Part shown: positions 11,871-23,900 of the stretch, piece after piece | Layout: each line of letters begins with the position of its first letter | Position numbering within the stretch: the stretch's first letter is position 1 | Made by a program: the position numbers and the translations under genes | Assembly (NCBI RefSeq): GCF_037975245.1 | Contig: NC_092577.1 | Location: 7,843,001 to 7,907,000 of the forward strand | Source of the DNA: Apostichopus japonicus | Taxonomy: Eukaryota > Echinodermata > Holothuroidea > Aspidochirotida > Stichopodidae | Reading direction: 5' to 3' | Length of the DNA: 64,000 nucleotides | Notes under the pieces: model-generated | What the model saw: the letters and a program-made list of their open reading frames with translations, nothing else | Told to the model about the DNA's origin: nothing | Databases searched by the model: none

Positions 11871-13319
11871 GTTATAGTCAGAATAAGTAGAATTATACAG
11901 AAGTGAAGTTTGTTTGACCTTCGACCCTCTTTGCATAGATATGCATTACTCAATTCTGCAAGACTTGCCATTTCTGCTCAGCATTTCAGATCGTTAGAAG
12001 ATCTTCTACCTATAGTTTATTATCATATGGGCAAGGAATCACTAAGTCTTTTGACTTTCTGGTTATTTGTTTATATGTCGATAAACAACAGATTTCTTAA
12101 CAAGTCTATAGATTCTACAAAATTCAATCAAAATGTGCAAACCCAGCCGACAGAGATGGGCTAATCAAATCTCTCTGTTTTGTTAACAACAGTTATGCCT
12201 AGGTCTACTTTCACTTTCGTGGCTCTCCTGTGGTAGATTCGTTCTTTTGAATAGTATCTTTCTGTCGGTCTTACTGATGTAGCTTGCAAAATTGTATCAT
12301 TTCATTCCATTGCAATGAATAAACAGGTATTTTCAAGAATTTCCTCCGTTAATTGGGTAAAAATAGTGGACGATAAGAGTATAAGTATAGAGTATAAGTA
12401 AAGTAGGTTACATTTGTGTAATGAACGTGCTGATATGGGCGGTTGCAGTGTTTTACAGTAAATCGTTCGTGCCATACGGGTAACAGAAAATAAATTTCTT
12501 TTGTTTGATTGCGAAAGTTTTTCTCCATTAAACCCCCCTGGTCAGAGTGCATTTAGAAGTTAAGAAACATTGAATCTGCTTCGGAACTTTGTTTTATGAA
12601 TTTCATCAGCAAACACATATTGAGACTTTAAGTTCTTTAAATGTGAATTGCAGTCTACCCCTGAACTGCACAAGGTGCTTCAGGGGGTGAAATTTGTCTT
12701 AATAATGTTTTCGGGCTAGTTGGAGATTTTATCTACCGAAAGAGACCATTTCCATGTTGTGGTGGTCGCAGGCACCATATTTGTAACCTCTCCTGGGTAC
12801 AGTACATCATCTTATTTTACAACAACCCAGTCATCTACCTTAATATGAGAGGTCAGAGCTGGAACTACAACATAAGTAACTGACATTAGTGGATCTCCTT
12901 CAGTATTTATGTGGTTTTCCACATACACATCTTGCCACCTTCTGCCTTTACCACATGGATTTATATCCATGGATTAATTTTTTTAATCCAAATTCCCAAA
13001 AGTGACTAAAATGTTACCAAAAAGCTTAAAATTATAACCAAAAATGTAGAAATACAAATACATTAGAAGTATTCTGTATTAACTAGTCTAGAGAAACTTG
13101 TTTACTCCTAATTGAGAAACTATTTAGCTACTGTAGCACTTAAACAGATATTTTGCAAAACTAGTCTGTAGGACTTTTTATGTACAAGTGAACACTTAGA
13201 TTCTATTTTTATGTGGAATAGACCCCTCCCCTACCCCCAATCTCAATATAATGAACTTGTAAAGATATCCTTAGCCTGTGTTACCTTGTATCTTTGGAAA
13301 CTGTGAGAGGAAACTGAGC

Positions 13320-13745
13320 AGTTTCACACGTGTGACTTACGTGACAATTTTTTGTGACTTACGTGACGTCGCTAATTTGCATACGAATACCGGTATTAAA
13401 GGAATATCAATTAAATTTTACCTTGAAGTTATTCCTCAATGTGTCTTTTTCAGATGTAATAGGCAACTTAACAGATTTTTCTCAATACTTCACAGGATTT
13501 ATTGATTTCTTTCAAAAAGTTGAAATTCTTCATTTCTCTCAGTGACTTACGTGACACAAGTTGAGGGCGCTATAATTCGCAATCAGAAAGCATTAACGTT
13601 TTGCAGTGGTGACAGAATTTATTGTAGGTATTCTAAGTTCAGGAATGATAGGCATATGACTTTACTCTAGACTTGCACTGAACTGGAGATTGAAAACAAG
13701 TGTACAGTAAAATGTCTCTCTGACTTGTGACTTACGTGACGTGGA
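13320..13745. repeat. Cluster of GTGACTTACGTGAC motifs
   Basis: Four copies of the 14-bp motif (about 13332, 13355, 13541, 13725) lie close to the candidate right terminus GTGGAATGGCCCTG. The copy at 13355 extends into a TGACGTC CRE-like core. Their placement beside a terminus resembles the subterminal repeats that transposases bind. Confidence 0.7.
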
Positions 13746-13929
13746 ATGGCCCTGTACAGTATACACACTGTACACGTATGTACTGGTTAAACATTCCTTT
13801 TAAATAATTAAAAGTCTTTTAATTTAGTGAATTAGCAATTTAAGCATACACTACATTGCAAATATTTAAAAAGACATTGAAATATGCACAGTATGCACTA
13901 TGCAGTGTGCACTATATATGTGTGTACAT

Positions 13930-14227
13930 GTTCAGTACAGTGTTATTTTACACCAAGCACCATTAAATACACACTGTCCAAAATCATATACAGTAAACAC
14001 TGTACATGTATGTACTGGTTAAACAGTCCTTTTAAATTATTGACAGTCTTTTAATTTATTGAATTAGCAAAAGCATTCACTACATAGCAAATATTTAAAA
14101 TGACATTGAAATATGCACAGTATTGAATGGAATGACCAGTACATATACATGTACAGTGTGTACTGTACATGTTTGTGGACAGTGTGTATTTATTTAGTGC
14201 TTGGTGTAAAATAACACTGTACTGAAC
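13930..14227. repeat. Long inverted repeat with about 50-bp arms
   Basis: The arm at 13930-13979 (starts GTTCAGTACAGTGTTATTTT) reappears as its near-perfect reverse complement at 14177-14227. The loop is about 197 bp. A partial direct duplication of the neighbouring sequence (GTATGTACTGGTTAAACA at about 13777 and 14010) is also present. No coding capacity. Confidence 0.8.
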
Positions 14228-14632
14228 ATATACGTTAGCTCTACAGAAACATGCTTGCGAGGGCAAACAGTGGTAACATTGTATCTTTATTCAAGGAGGC
14301 CATGTTAAACAACATTAGAAACTATTGAAATGTTATTAATTAAAAGTGTTCTGTCTAAAACTCTGACTCCCTCCAACCCCCCCCCCCCCAACACCCTCCC
14401 CATAGTGCACTATGCAGATTTGTATACAGTATGTGACTTACTTTTACTGCATAGAGACTGCATAAACATGCATTCAAGGTATACTTAATTATTTGGTATG
14501 GTTATCTTCTGCTTCAAATTGTCTGTATGCATGTAACCCACCCACTTCCACCCACATCCTCTACCCAACATATCAGAATAGAAAATTAATGTGAACCAGT
14601 GCGTACAGTGTGCACTATATATGTATATATAT

Positions 14633-14775
14633 ATATGCAAATGAGAAAAGCTTCATCCAATGAAATTGCAGCAGCACTGTGGACTTGGACTGTTGTTATG
14701 TCATGTGTGTATGGCATGACAACAGTGTTATATGCAAATGAGGAAAGCTTCATCCAATGAAATTGCAGCATCCAT
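14633..14775 (+). repeat. Direct repeat carrying ATGCAAAT and CCAAT
   Basis: A block of about 42 bp, ATATGCAAATGAG...CTTCATCCAATGAAATTGCAG, occurs twice with a spacing of about 98 bp. ATGCAAAT matches the POU/octamer motif and CCAAT matches an NF-Y-type motif. No gene start is visible nearby, so this may be repeat structure only. Confidence 0.6.
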
Positions 14776-14784
14776 GAAAATGCA

Positions 14785-15375
14785 GAATGTCACACACGTG
14801 ACCCAACAATGTCACACACGTGACCAAAAAATCATGGCACTAAAACTGATTTAAAGTAATTCCTATGGAATATCAAATCAGTGCTGTTCTGTGGTCATTA
14901 CTAGAGTCAACATTTGCACTGCAAAATTGCATACTATGGAATGAAAATTCAGAATGTCATACACGTGACCCAACAATGTCACATACGTGACCGAATTTTT
15001 TTTAGCTTATGTAGTATTATGCTAATTTTTAGAAGTGAAATATTTAGGTGAAATGTCTTTTTAGAATGGAAACACATTAAGGTAGTAACATTAGAAATTA
15101 GGTTTATCCAGCCCTGTTAGAAACTGAGGAATTTGCCAATGTTTTTTTGTCCCAAAAAAGCCAGTTTCATTTCACGTCACACACGTGAACGACCTTTATA
15201 TGACCTGTGCCAGCACATGAATGTTCTGATTTTGGCTAAGCTATATGGTTTTGTAAAAGAGTCCCCTAGTGCATACTTTAGTACTACAATCAACCCAACT
15301 TTCTTTACCTAAAAGTAGTTACTTAGTTGTAAGGTGCAGATCTCCCCATTTTTCGTCACACGTGACCGAGAATGG
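14785..15375. repeat. Cluster of GTCACACACGTGACC motifs
   Basis: The motif GTCACACACGTGAC(C) or close variants occur near 14790, 14810, 14957, 14978, 15175 and 15355. The last is followed by GAGAATGGTCC, resembling the GGAATGGCCC end at 13754. It looks like a sister family of the element ending there, with CACGTG E-box cores in place of TTACGTGA. Confidence 0.6.
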
Positions 15376-15557
15376 TCCTTTTACTAATTTTACTTTGTAA
15401 TTTATTTTGAAACTACATTAGCATACCGTATGTTTATATTAGCTGTGTTATTTCTATGTGGTTGACAATGTTACATGACCGAATTCTGCTACTAGCAGAC
15501 TTAGTTATGACAATTTAAATGAATAATAACATTATAACTGATGACCAAATGCATTTT

Positions 15558-15690
15558 GTTTTTCTCATCATCAGGTAAACTTGAATTATTCAGTCCTGAG
15601 ATCAGCCTTTTTAGGGATTTACCAGTTTCGTATCCGGAGTACAGCTCTTGGAAGAAATGTGTACAGTTTACATGAGCAGGGTAATGATTG
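15558..15690 (-). CDS. Candidate coding exon, copy 2, product unrecognised
   Basis: The minus-strand frame is open through VNCTHFFQELYSGYETGKS then RLISGLNNSSLPDDEK. Compared with copy 1 (6717-6810), the last 16 residues are unchanged although third-position bases differ, which is the pattern of a coding sequence under constraint. Copy 1 has a stop and a 6-bp in-frame deletion. I cannot fix either splice site: no GT donor follows DDEK directly, and the acceptor side is not pyrimidine-rich. The family is not recognised. Confidence 0.38.
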
Positions 15691-16330
15691 CATAGTCGAC
15701 CACCTGATTCTTACCCACCCACCCAATCCTCTCCCTCTGCCATGCGAATGCAAGTGTTTAGGTGGATATTCTTACTCCATAAAGTGTCAGATGATCCCTT
15801 ATGGGACATTTCCCCACTGGAAAGTCCTTCATCCAGCACTCCCTACCCCGCAAACCCCCTTCAATTTAATTAATCCCAGACAAGACATAACATATTAACA
15901 ATCTAAGTTTAGATACCTCTAAAGGTTGTGTCTTAGACTGACGGATTCTGTGAGACCTCTTTTGTTCAGTGTTTCTCTAATTGTAGCATCATCTCTACAA
16001 ATTGTACCATAACTGTACGTTTCAAGAGGAGTAAATTCTGATGTGATTTCTATATTATAGCCATGGTCATCTCCAATCTTTGAAATCTGACCAATGTTAA
16101 TGGTCATTAGACATCCATTGTTTCATTATGAAATAGTTCATTCCAATTTGAGCATCTAATGCTAATGACGGCTTTCTGTTGTCACTGTCCCTATGTTTGA
16201 GTGGATATTATGTAATTTTTGACAAGGTCCACCCATTGCATCATATTAAATAGTTGTCATGGATAAATATTACAGGTATTGATTATTGACAAGCAACAGT
16301 TTATGATTCTATCACAGAAGATCATACAAC

Positions 16331-16799
16331 CAGGCATGAGACTCTTCCGCGGAAACGCGGATTTCCGATTTTTTTTCTTCTCATTTTCGCGTTTTTTCTC
16401 GTAATTCGCGTTTTTTATTATTTTTTTTATTTAATTTTTGTTTGGTTTTTTGGGGGTTTTTTTTTTTTGCCGAACATGCTGGACTGTGAAGGGAAGGAAC
16501 ACCGAATTTGACCAGTGGTGGAATCAAGTAGCACAAAGCAAGCAAAAAAGCCTTTTTTTGGTTCAAAAAATGGATAAATTATACAAGCAGAAATTCCACA
16601 CTTTTTTGGCGAGTTACGTGATGTGATAGATTCCATCTAGAGTCCACCATTTTGCATCTAAGCCCTCCTTAGCTGACAAAAAATTTCTAAAGGGGAGGGG
16701 GACACCCCCTCCCCTTTGTCCCCCTCCCCTTAAACCCCTCCCCCAGGACGGCTATCGATAAATTTCAGATTTTTTTTCCCCGGCTCAGTCTCATCCCTG
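16331..16799. mobile_element. hAT-like MITE with empty site in the duplicate
   Basis: The ends CAGGCATGAGACT and AGTCTCATCCCTG are inverted repeats with one mismatch. The 6-bp sequence TACAAC lies on both sides (16325-16330 and 16800-16805); an 8-bp duplication that lost an AC unit would explain the short length. The homologous site in copy 1 (about 7350) reads GATCGTACAACACAATATG without the insertion. The interior has poly-T tracts and a GGGGAGGGGGACACCCCCTC segment similar to part of hAT family 1. No transposase is visible. Confidence 0.78.
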
Positions 16800-17528
16800 T
16801 ACAACACAATATGACAAGTTCTTGTTAGGATTCAGCATGTTATGTCATTTGACATTCTTAATGCATTTTGTATTATTTTTATGTTCTTAAAGCCATTGTG
16901 TAGTTCAGTAATTATGTTATAAGTGTGTGTGAGGGGGGGGGGGGGGTCAGGTTGCTGTCTATTGACAAAGGTGGAAATGAAGTTACAGGGACGGTTGTGG
17001 AAGCAAAGACAAAAACATGTATATATGTCTTAAAACAGCCTCAGCTTGACACCGGTATACTGATTGTTTGACAAAACAAATCCAGACCAGTAATTAGGCC
17101 TAACTTTGCTTGACTTCAAAGTAACAAAATTAGACATTTGGTGTTAAAACAAAAAAACAGTCATGTTAAAAGTACCAAACTAGAAAGTGTGCTGATCAAT
17201 AAGCCTAATCCATAGGATTCCAAACATGTTACCAAATTTAACCTCTTGTTTTGTTTTTGGGTAAATTTTCAAAAGCTGTTCAACTTGAAAATACAAAAGT
17301 GCCTTTCAATGAATAAAATGAATTTGCAGTCTATTGAGTTGTTTCAGTGACACAATGTCATTTTAGCATTAGCTTGTATATCTGTGAGCAATAGAAAGAC
17401 TGTGGAGTAAATATTGTAAAGACATACTCAATAACAATGGATTTTATTGTTTACATTCAAACATATCTTGTTCTGATATTCTCAATATAGAATTAGTGAC
17501 AACTGATTCTTATTTCTTTTGTCCTTAC

Positions 17529-17617
17529 CTCCTCATTAGGTAAATGTGGATTAATCAGTCTTATGACGATCTTTGGAGGTCACATGATGCGGATCTTGCA
17601 CAGAATGGTTTACAATA
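17529..17617 (-). CDS. Candidate exon, copy 2, with intact donor but shifted frame
   Basis: The minus strand shows an acceptor ACCATTACCATCAG (exon from 17617) and a strong donor GAGGAG|GTAAGG (17529/17528). The final peptide RLINPHLPNEE matches copy 1 exactly. The upstream half is open in a different frame (HIVNHSVQDPHHVTSKDR), and an indel relative to copy 1 lies between the two halves, so one of the copies carries a frameshift. Probably a decaying exon; product unknown. Confidence 0.35.
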
Positions 17618-19385
17618 TGCTGATGGTAATGGTAAGTGTATAATTAGTGTAAAGCAGGACTGGTAAGCTGGGTTGTAGTTATAATTAGATTTGAGTCTGG
17701 GTATAAAGTAACTTTGTTACTGCCTAATCCTGGGGAAACAGTAATTGTTTTGAATCTTTCTTGATCAGCAAATTCCCTAAGAGCCAGAGGGGAAGATAAA
17801 GGCAACCTATATACGTACACCATATAATTAGGCACTGAATGCCATACATTGTATTGCTTACCAGTGTGTAAAAGTACACAAAAAGGTGTATATGTTAATG
17901 AGCTGGGTCCCCTTTATTAATAGGCAGCAAAGAGGTAGTAACATGTATGATAGGCATTTAAACAATGAATTTAGTTCATAAGTTCATGGCCCCGTACTAT
18001 TAAATAGAGTCACTTCAAACAAAACAAGACCCATACCTACACTACGTTAGAACACTTCTAAAGTCTGCTTTATATTATGAGGAGGACTATACTTACTGTT
18101 ATATCGCAGTTACAAACTAAAGAATGAATTGTCACAAGTAGTTAAACTTGACCAAAGCTATAGTAAGGCTTCCATTGGTTCATTAGTTACGTTAGATATA
18201 CCTTCTAACTTGAGTTATCAGCAACTTCAATATCCCAAGACTAAATTAAGCTATTTGAATAGGGTTAGTTTTCTTGGAGGTAGCCTGTAAGCTCCTCCCA
18301 GTAGTAGGAGTACCTACGTGAGATTATTTCCTTTTGCTATCAAGCCAAGATTTGCCAAGGCTAAGACATTTATAAAAAAGTTAATATGTGACATACTTCT
18401 CCATCATTCTATTTTAATGGAGACATGTATTAAGTGAGTTTGTTACTATATATAATGTAAGAGTGAACAACACCCTGCACAATTACTGTACCTTAGCAAG
18501 TAAATCAGTGATGTTGTTGCTATGATCACACTGTCTGAAGCCTATGTGCTTCCAAAACCCAAGAAAATTGATGTCAAATTTAAATCTGAAGATAATCTAG
18601 TCTTTATGCCATTTGCCAATGATCTATATACTAAGGGATTGCAAGTGGAAGTCTTTGGTTGGTTTACTGTAATGTGTGCATATCTTGTTGTCAGTCAGTA
18701 TTACAAGACATGCATGTAGTTTATGGATCCTCTGCATTTCCTCAGAGTAAAAACCAAAGTAATTCAGAATTCTTTTCCTAGCCATTGTTCAATAGTGTTG
18801 AAGGATTCTCGTAATGTGTTCTGTCTGGGATGTACATTATTTGCACTTCAGTTATAGTACTGTTCATTTAAAGAGATATTTGCAGCAAAGTCATGCACAT
18901 ATGCTTTCTACATTGATTTCCTGTTGCAATACTATGGAAGATTTGGTAGAAAAATCCCAGCAATCGTCAAAATTTGTTTTATATTGGGGGTGGTGGGGAG
19001 CTTCAAAACTGTCAGGAGGTAACATGGAGTTCATCAGTTAGCACTACAAGTGTTGTAAATAACTAAATGTTTTGATTACCTCAGATGCTAAATATATTCC
19101 TTAAGAGCAGCTTTAAAATAAAGGCAGAGGTCCTTTGAATACTAATATTAGTCCTGTGCTGTTAGCTATGTCAGTCCAACAAACCCAAATATAAAAACCG
19201 AAATAGGAAACAATATATATGCTGCCCTTAGAATAAAGCTATGTAAAATATTCATATATACTTATTAATAAGACACAAGGAAAGACATTGATGTCTGTTA
19301 CACAAATGATCACAGACCTGATGAATTTTCTCCTTGATAAATCTGATAAATGGAAAGTTGAGTTATTTTGTATTTTCTCTCTAAC

Positions 19386-19580
19386 CTCCAGGTGATACAG
19401 TTATCAACATTTCTTTGGTACATTTCTTCCAAGAAAGTGAAAGAAAAAGTCAAGTAGGAACACATCACTGATGTCATAACTTCCTCTGTGGATGTGAGTC
19501 TGGTGAGTCTTTTCATAATAATTTCTGAACTGTCACTTTGTGAAATGATCATGGGTTGTATTGGATACCTTTGATTAAAT
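19386..19580 (-). CDS. Candidate 195-nt coding exon, product unrecognised
   Basis: The minus strand gives an acceptor CCTGTAG (exon from 19580) and a donor TGGAG|GTTAGA (19386/19385). The 195-nt exon is a multiple of three, with the same phase at both ends. The peptide reads ...QRYPIQPMIISQSDSSEIIM... TSTEEVMTSVMCSYLTFSFT... EEMYQRNVDN, of ordinary globular composition. It lies just outside segmental duplication copy 2 and could be an upstream exon of the same minus-strand gene as the blocks at 17.5, 15.6, 5.7 and 4.8 kb. I do not recognise the family. Confidence rests on phase symmetry and composition only. Confidence 0.42.
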
Positions 19581-20867
19581 CTACAGGCCATATGTAGGTG
19601 AAGACAGCTTGCATTATTAGTTCTATAAATAACATCAAATGCCTTTTTTAGATGCCACTTGTTTTATTGTGTAGAGCTAACAAAATGTTCTTAACACAAT
19701 TAATACATTGTAGTATGCAGTGGTGGATGGAAGATTCCTCTAAAGTGGAGACAGCTACTGATAGATACCTCAATTAACATTTTATAAGAAAACTTCAACT
19801 TCTGTAGAAAATAATAATTGCCCACATGCCAGACAAGCTAAGTTTTTCTAGTATGTACTGTACCTTGGTCTGATCATGGATGTGTTTGAAATTGAGAATC
19901 TATGAAGTATCAAGTCTTTGAAGTTGTGCTTTGCCACCTGTAATCTTGGTATTGTGTTGACCCATTAATACAATAAATCAGATAAGAGCGAATGAATAAG
20001 GGATTCTCCCGGCATCTGCTATCAGTAATTGCTATCTTTAGCTGGTATATTCCATATAACTAGTATTGCCAGTAGTCATATATCTTTTAAATAACTTTGA
20101 ATATGCATGAAGCCATGGGGGTGCATCCACCCAGTTGGGACAATTTTTTCTATTCTGTGGTCTAGCTACAGAGCACTCATATTGTCAGTATGAGATGTAT
20201 GAATATCATGTTTCAATCAGATCAAGGTTAGGAACTGTTTGTTCTGACAATTATACTAGTGCTTTGAAAGCATGATGTTGGAGTACAGTTTAGAGAGGTA
20301 GTAGCATTAGGAAATTGCCCCAACTGGCTGGGTGCCATGTTCAATGCTATCCTAGTTGACATTTGACTCATTTAACTCTTTCCATTGCTTGCAGGAAATG
20401 GTTCTAAATTGCACTAATTTAATGTTGTATACATTGGCATGATTTAAAGTTGTATTACAAAAATGTAGTTGTAATGATGATCGACCCATCCCTAGAATGA
20501 ATGTAAGTCAAATTTCATGCTCTCCCCCTCCTCTTCCCCCTCCCGTCCCCTCCCCCAACAAACATCAAATCTAGACAAAGGGTACAGCAGGGTTACAACC
20601 ATGTATTATGTATTATTCGTGGGGACTTTAATCGCCAGAATAAATTCAAGGAGGAATGGGGGGGGGGGGCAGTGATCTATAACATGCAGGGAGACTACTT
20701 TTACAAGAATTTCTGAAGTACAGTATATAAAGATATAACCTGTATATGCAGTACAACATACAAAATTGATTTATCTTCAACATTACATCAAGAGTTAAGT
20801 GCAAAAAGTTAATCATAGAGCTCATCTTTTTTATATAAAACAATAAGGCATCTATTAGACCGTAAAC

Positions 20868-20929
20868 CTCTAACTCATGAAATGGCCACAAAACTTGCAC
20901 ATCATGAAGAATGGCTACACTCATGTGCT
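20868..20929 (-). CDS. Weak candidate exon (minus strand)
   Basis: A minus-strand frame MSVAILHDVQVLWPFHELE is bounded by AATTTCAAG (acceptor, exon from 20929) and GAG|GTTTAC (donor at 20868/20867). It is only 62 nt and the donor is not strong. It would fit between more distal exons and the 19386 block if these form one gene. Confidence 0.22.
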
Positions 20930-23900
20930 CTTGAAATTACACTAAGCTCTTGTGGGTTACTCCCAATGTTTCTGACTTGCTGTTACATATTAACCTTAAC
21001 TCATTATCAGCATGTTGGTTTACCATGCAGGTACATAGACAGTCACAGTTTGTTGGGTACCTAGGTTTTTAACACAGAGAAAAAGAATATTCCTTCTTAT
21101 ATCTACTATATCACAGTGCAAATGGTTGACATCAGGTTTACCTGTACATAGAAATGAGCTACATAGCATTAAAACATACTGATCATTATGAATCTTTTAA
21201 ATTTCTCTTTGTCATTAAACCTTGAATATATAATTCATGATAGAACCAGCTGATGTAGGTAAAGGAGACTGGGAAACTACACTACACTTCTAAAGGATAA
21301 TTGTTCACTGACCCACAGCCCCCCACCCTCCCCTTTCCAGTCCTGGTATATGAAAGTGACCTAAGTATGAATATAAAAATTAATAACAGTTGTCACAAAA
21401 ATAAGTAAATCAATTTGAATATTACCATTAATAACCAGACTGCCTTCTTGCAATATGGTCACCTGTTAAACCCCAATGAACCAAATGTTATCTAGATCTA
21501 TAACTGCTAAAATAATTCCTCCACTTTTCATCATTTCTTGCATGTGACCAATATTGTCAACACTACATTATAGGATGTGCCAGCCTATAAACAACTCAGT
21601 GATCATGGAAAGCGAATTTAAAAGCCAGTTAGACAAGCATCAATGATGTCATGAGTTTCATTACTAAATTATAACTCCATGGTTATGTTGTTAAATGGTG
21701 TTGGGTTTTGCTGTGTACATCTAAAACACTTTGTAACTTTAAACTTCATATGCTAAAGTGATGAATGCTGAATTGCATATTTCTGGCACTAAAATCTTGT
21801 TGAAATCAATCAGTTACATAGAACTGTGTTATATATATATGGGGAGTTTATATGTGACAATTCGCCAGCAAGTTACAGTCATCGGATACCCATGTCTGTA
21901 AAAAAATGCATAAATAAAGAGATGTTACCGTAGGTCTATCAAGGGATTCTAATTGCTGTCCACAAACTGCCATTGCCGATCTATTGATTTGAAAATCCTG
22001 GTCCAGCAGAGTCTTTGGGTGGATAGCTTCATCCTTCTTGCTGTGTTACCAACACTCTTTAGTTCTTGTTATTGTAGTCTAGTAAGAGACTATGACTTTG
22101 AGTTTAGTTTCTGTTGGTCTTTTATCTGTGGAAGGGGGAGGGAGGTGAGGAGGGTAGGTGGTACTCTTGATAAGCTATTTTTACCATGTTTACTCTTCTT
22201 AAGATGACCTGGCACCATTTTGCAAGTGATGGTACCCATACCATCATGGCTTATAGTTAACATCCTTCACACATTTAGTTGGAAACACATGAATATCATA
22301 TCTACCCCCCCCCCTTCCAATCCTGGCAAAGCTATCATAATCTCTTGGTAGTCTTGGATCACCTGTCAACTCCTCCTTAACCAACCAATGAAAAATGTTG
22401 GAATTTGTACTTTACAAAACAGCATAAATTTGGTTGTCTTTAATTATGCTGTAAATTCTATGTTAAAATGTTAAAACTCCTTTTGGATTAACAGTGTTTG
22501 TGCTATTTCATACCACCAGTAGGATTTTCATGTATTACTTTATACAATGCACTCCCCAGAAAGTATTCTTTGCTATTTTCTCAACCATTTTGGAATATTG
22601 ATTGCATATAAACTTGTTTAGAATCATTTTCTTTCCTTTACAGATTGTAGTTACCGTGGAAAGATCAGGAAACAGTTAGTGAGAAGTAAAGATCATCTTT
22701 AGTTGCTGTACAAGTGTTGCTCGCTTCTCACAAGGTTGTACAAGGTCATACTTTGCTAGTACTGTATATAAAACATGTATCAGGAATGTTGAAAAACTGA
22801 AATTTTCAGCTGCCAGGACTAACAAATAAAAAGTATATTTAAATTAATCTAATTCTGATAGAGTTGCTTTTTAATAGTGAGGGTATTGTTTTGTTGTATA
22901 TAGGGAGAATGGTGTTGGGGTTGGGGGGGGGGGGGAGGGGAGTGTGGAAACTCAAACTTTGAGAAGAAAAGACAGACAAAGAATAAGGGGTTGATAAAGA
23001 CATTGTTTCTTACAAATTTTTCTGTAATATTTCTTGATGACATCATCCATTATTGTTTGTAATTTGCTAATTTATATCTCATTTAATTGATATAATCTGT
23101 TTTGATTTCTTCTTGCAAATTGACAAAGCATGTTTTACACTCATAGAAGGCAAAGGTAGCAAGGAGATGGGGAATTTTTTGCAGAATTTGTTTCTGAATT
23201 TATATAGATAGTTATATTTCTTATTCTATCAATACTGCCGTTGTACAATGTTTTGTCTTCGTAATTTATAGAAAGTACGGTGGTTGTGTTATCAAGAAGG
23301 CTGCCTCAAGAGGCTGAGTGACCAATATATTTATGAACTATGAATGGTGTGTAGGGCCAGAGACAGTATACTTCGGTTCTGTCCATGACATAGGCCCAAC
23401 CCTTCATAATTCATGTTCGCCTTTATATACAGAACATTAATGTGAATGGTAATGTAAAACCTAATTAACTGAAAATGCCATGAATTTCAAGACGGTTATG
23501 TAGTGAGGTGAAGTTTTGAATATTCAGACTTTGGTACTACTTCTATATCCTCAAGGGGGTAACACTATTGACCAATTGCTGGACACCCTCTTCACCCTAC
23601 ATAATAGTATCGTACTGCAGTTAATGTAGTAACGGCTTTGTATACATGTACATTACTCCGTCAGTTTGCATGTAGCGATGTGAACTGTATCACTACGCTG
23701 AATAGTAGGCACGCTAGCGTGGTGCATCCCAGACATTCTGAGCGTAGGTTTCCAAATAAACGAATCAAATGATCTCGTTGGGTTGAAGCTGTTTTCCCTC
23801 CCATACTAAATAAAAGAAGACGTTAACGTTAATACCAAAGTGTCGCCTGTATTGTTCTTACTGTTCTTTACCGAAGGGCTTACCCATTACATCCCTCTCC

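Larger units (their letters stand above)
9165..13754. mobile_element. Candidate DNA transposon or composite insertion with CCATTCCAC ends
   Basis: The left end CCGGGCCATTCCAC (9165-9178) and the right end GTGGAATGGCCCTG (13741-13754) are inverted repeats matching at 13 of 14 positions. The left junction interrupts the segmental duplication: copy 2 continues GCTGCCCTTAG at the same point. GTGACTTACGTGAC motifs recur inside (about 9529, 9694, 13332, 13355, 13541, 13725). I found no matching target duplication at the two ends and no transposase frame, so it may be a composite of several insertions rather than a single element. Confidence 0.45.
15395..19225. repeat. Segmental duplication, copy 2
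   Basis: This is the counterpart of 6530-9164, carrying an extra hAT-like insertion at 16331-16799. Its minus-strand exon-like blocks are better preserved than in copy 1. Homology ends near GCTGCCC at 19225; sequence beyond is single-copy in this window. Confidence 0.8.
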
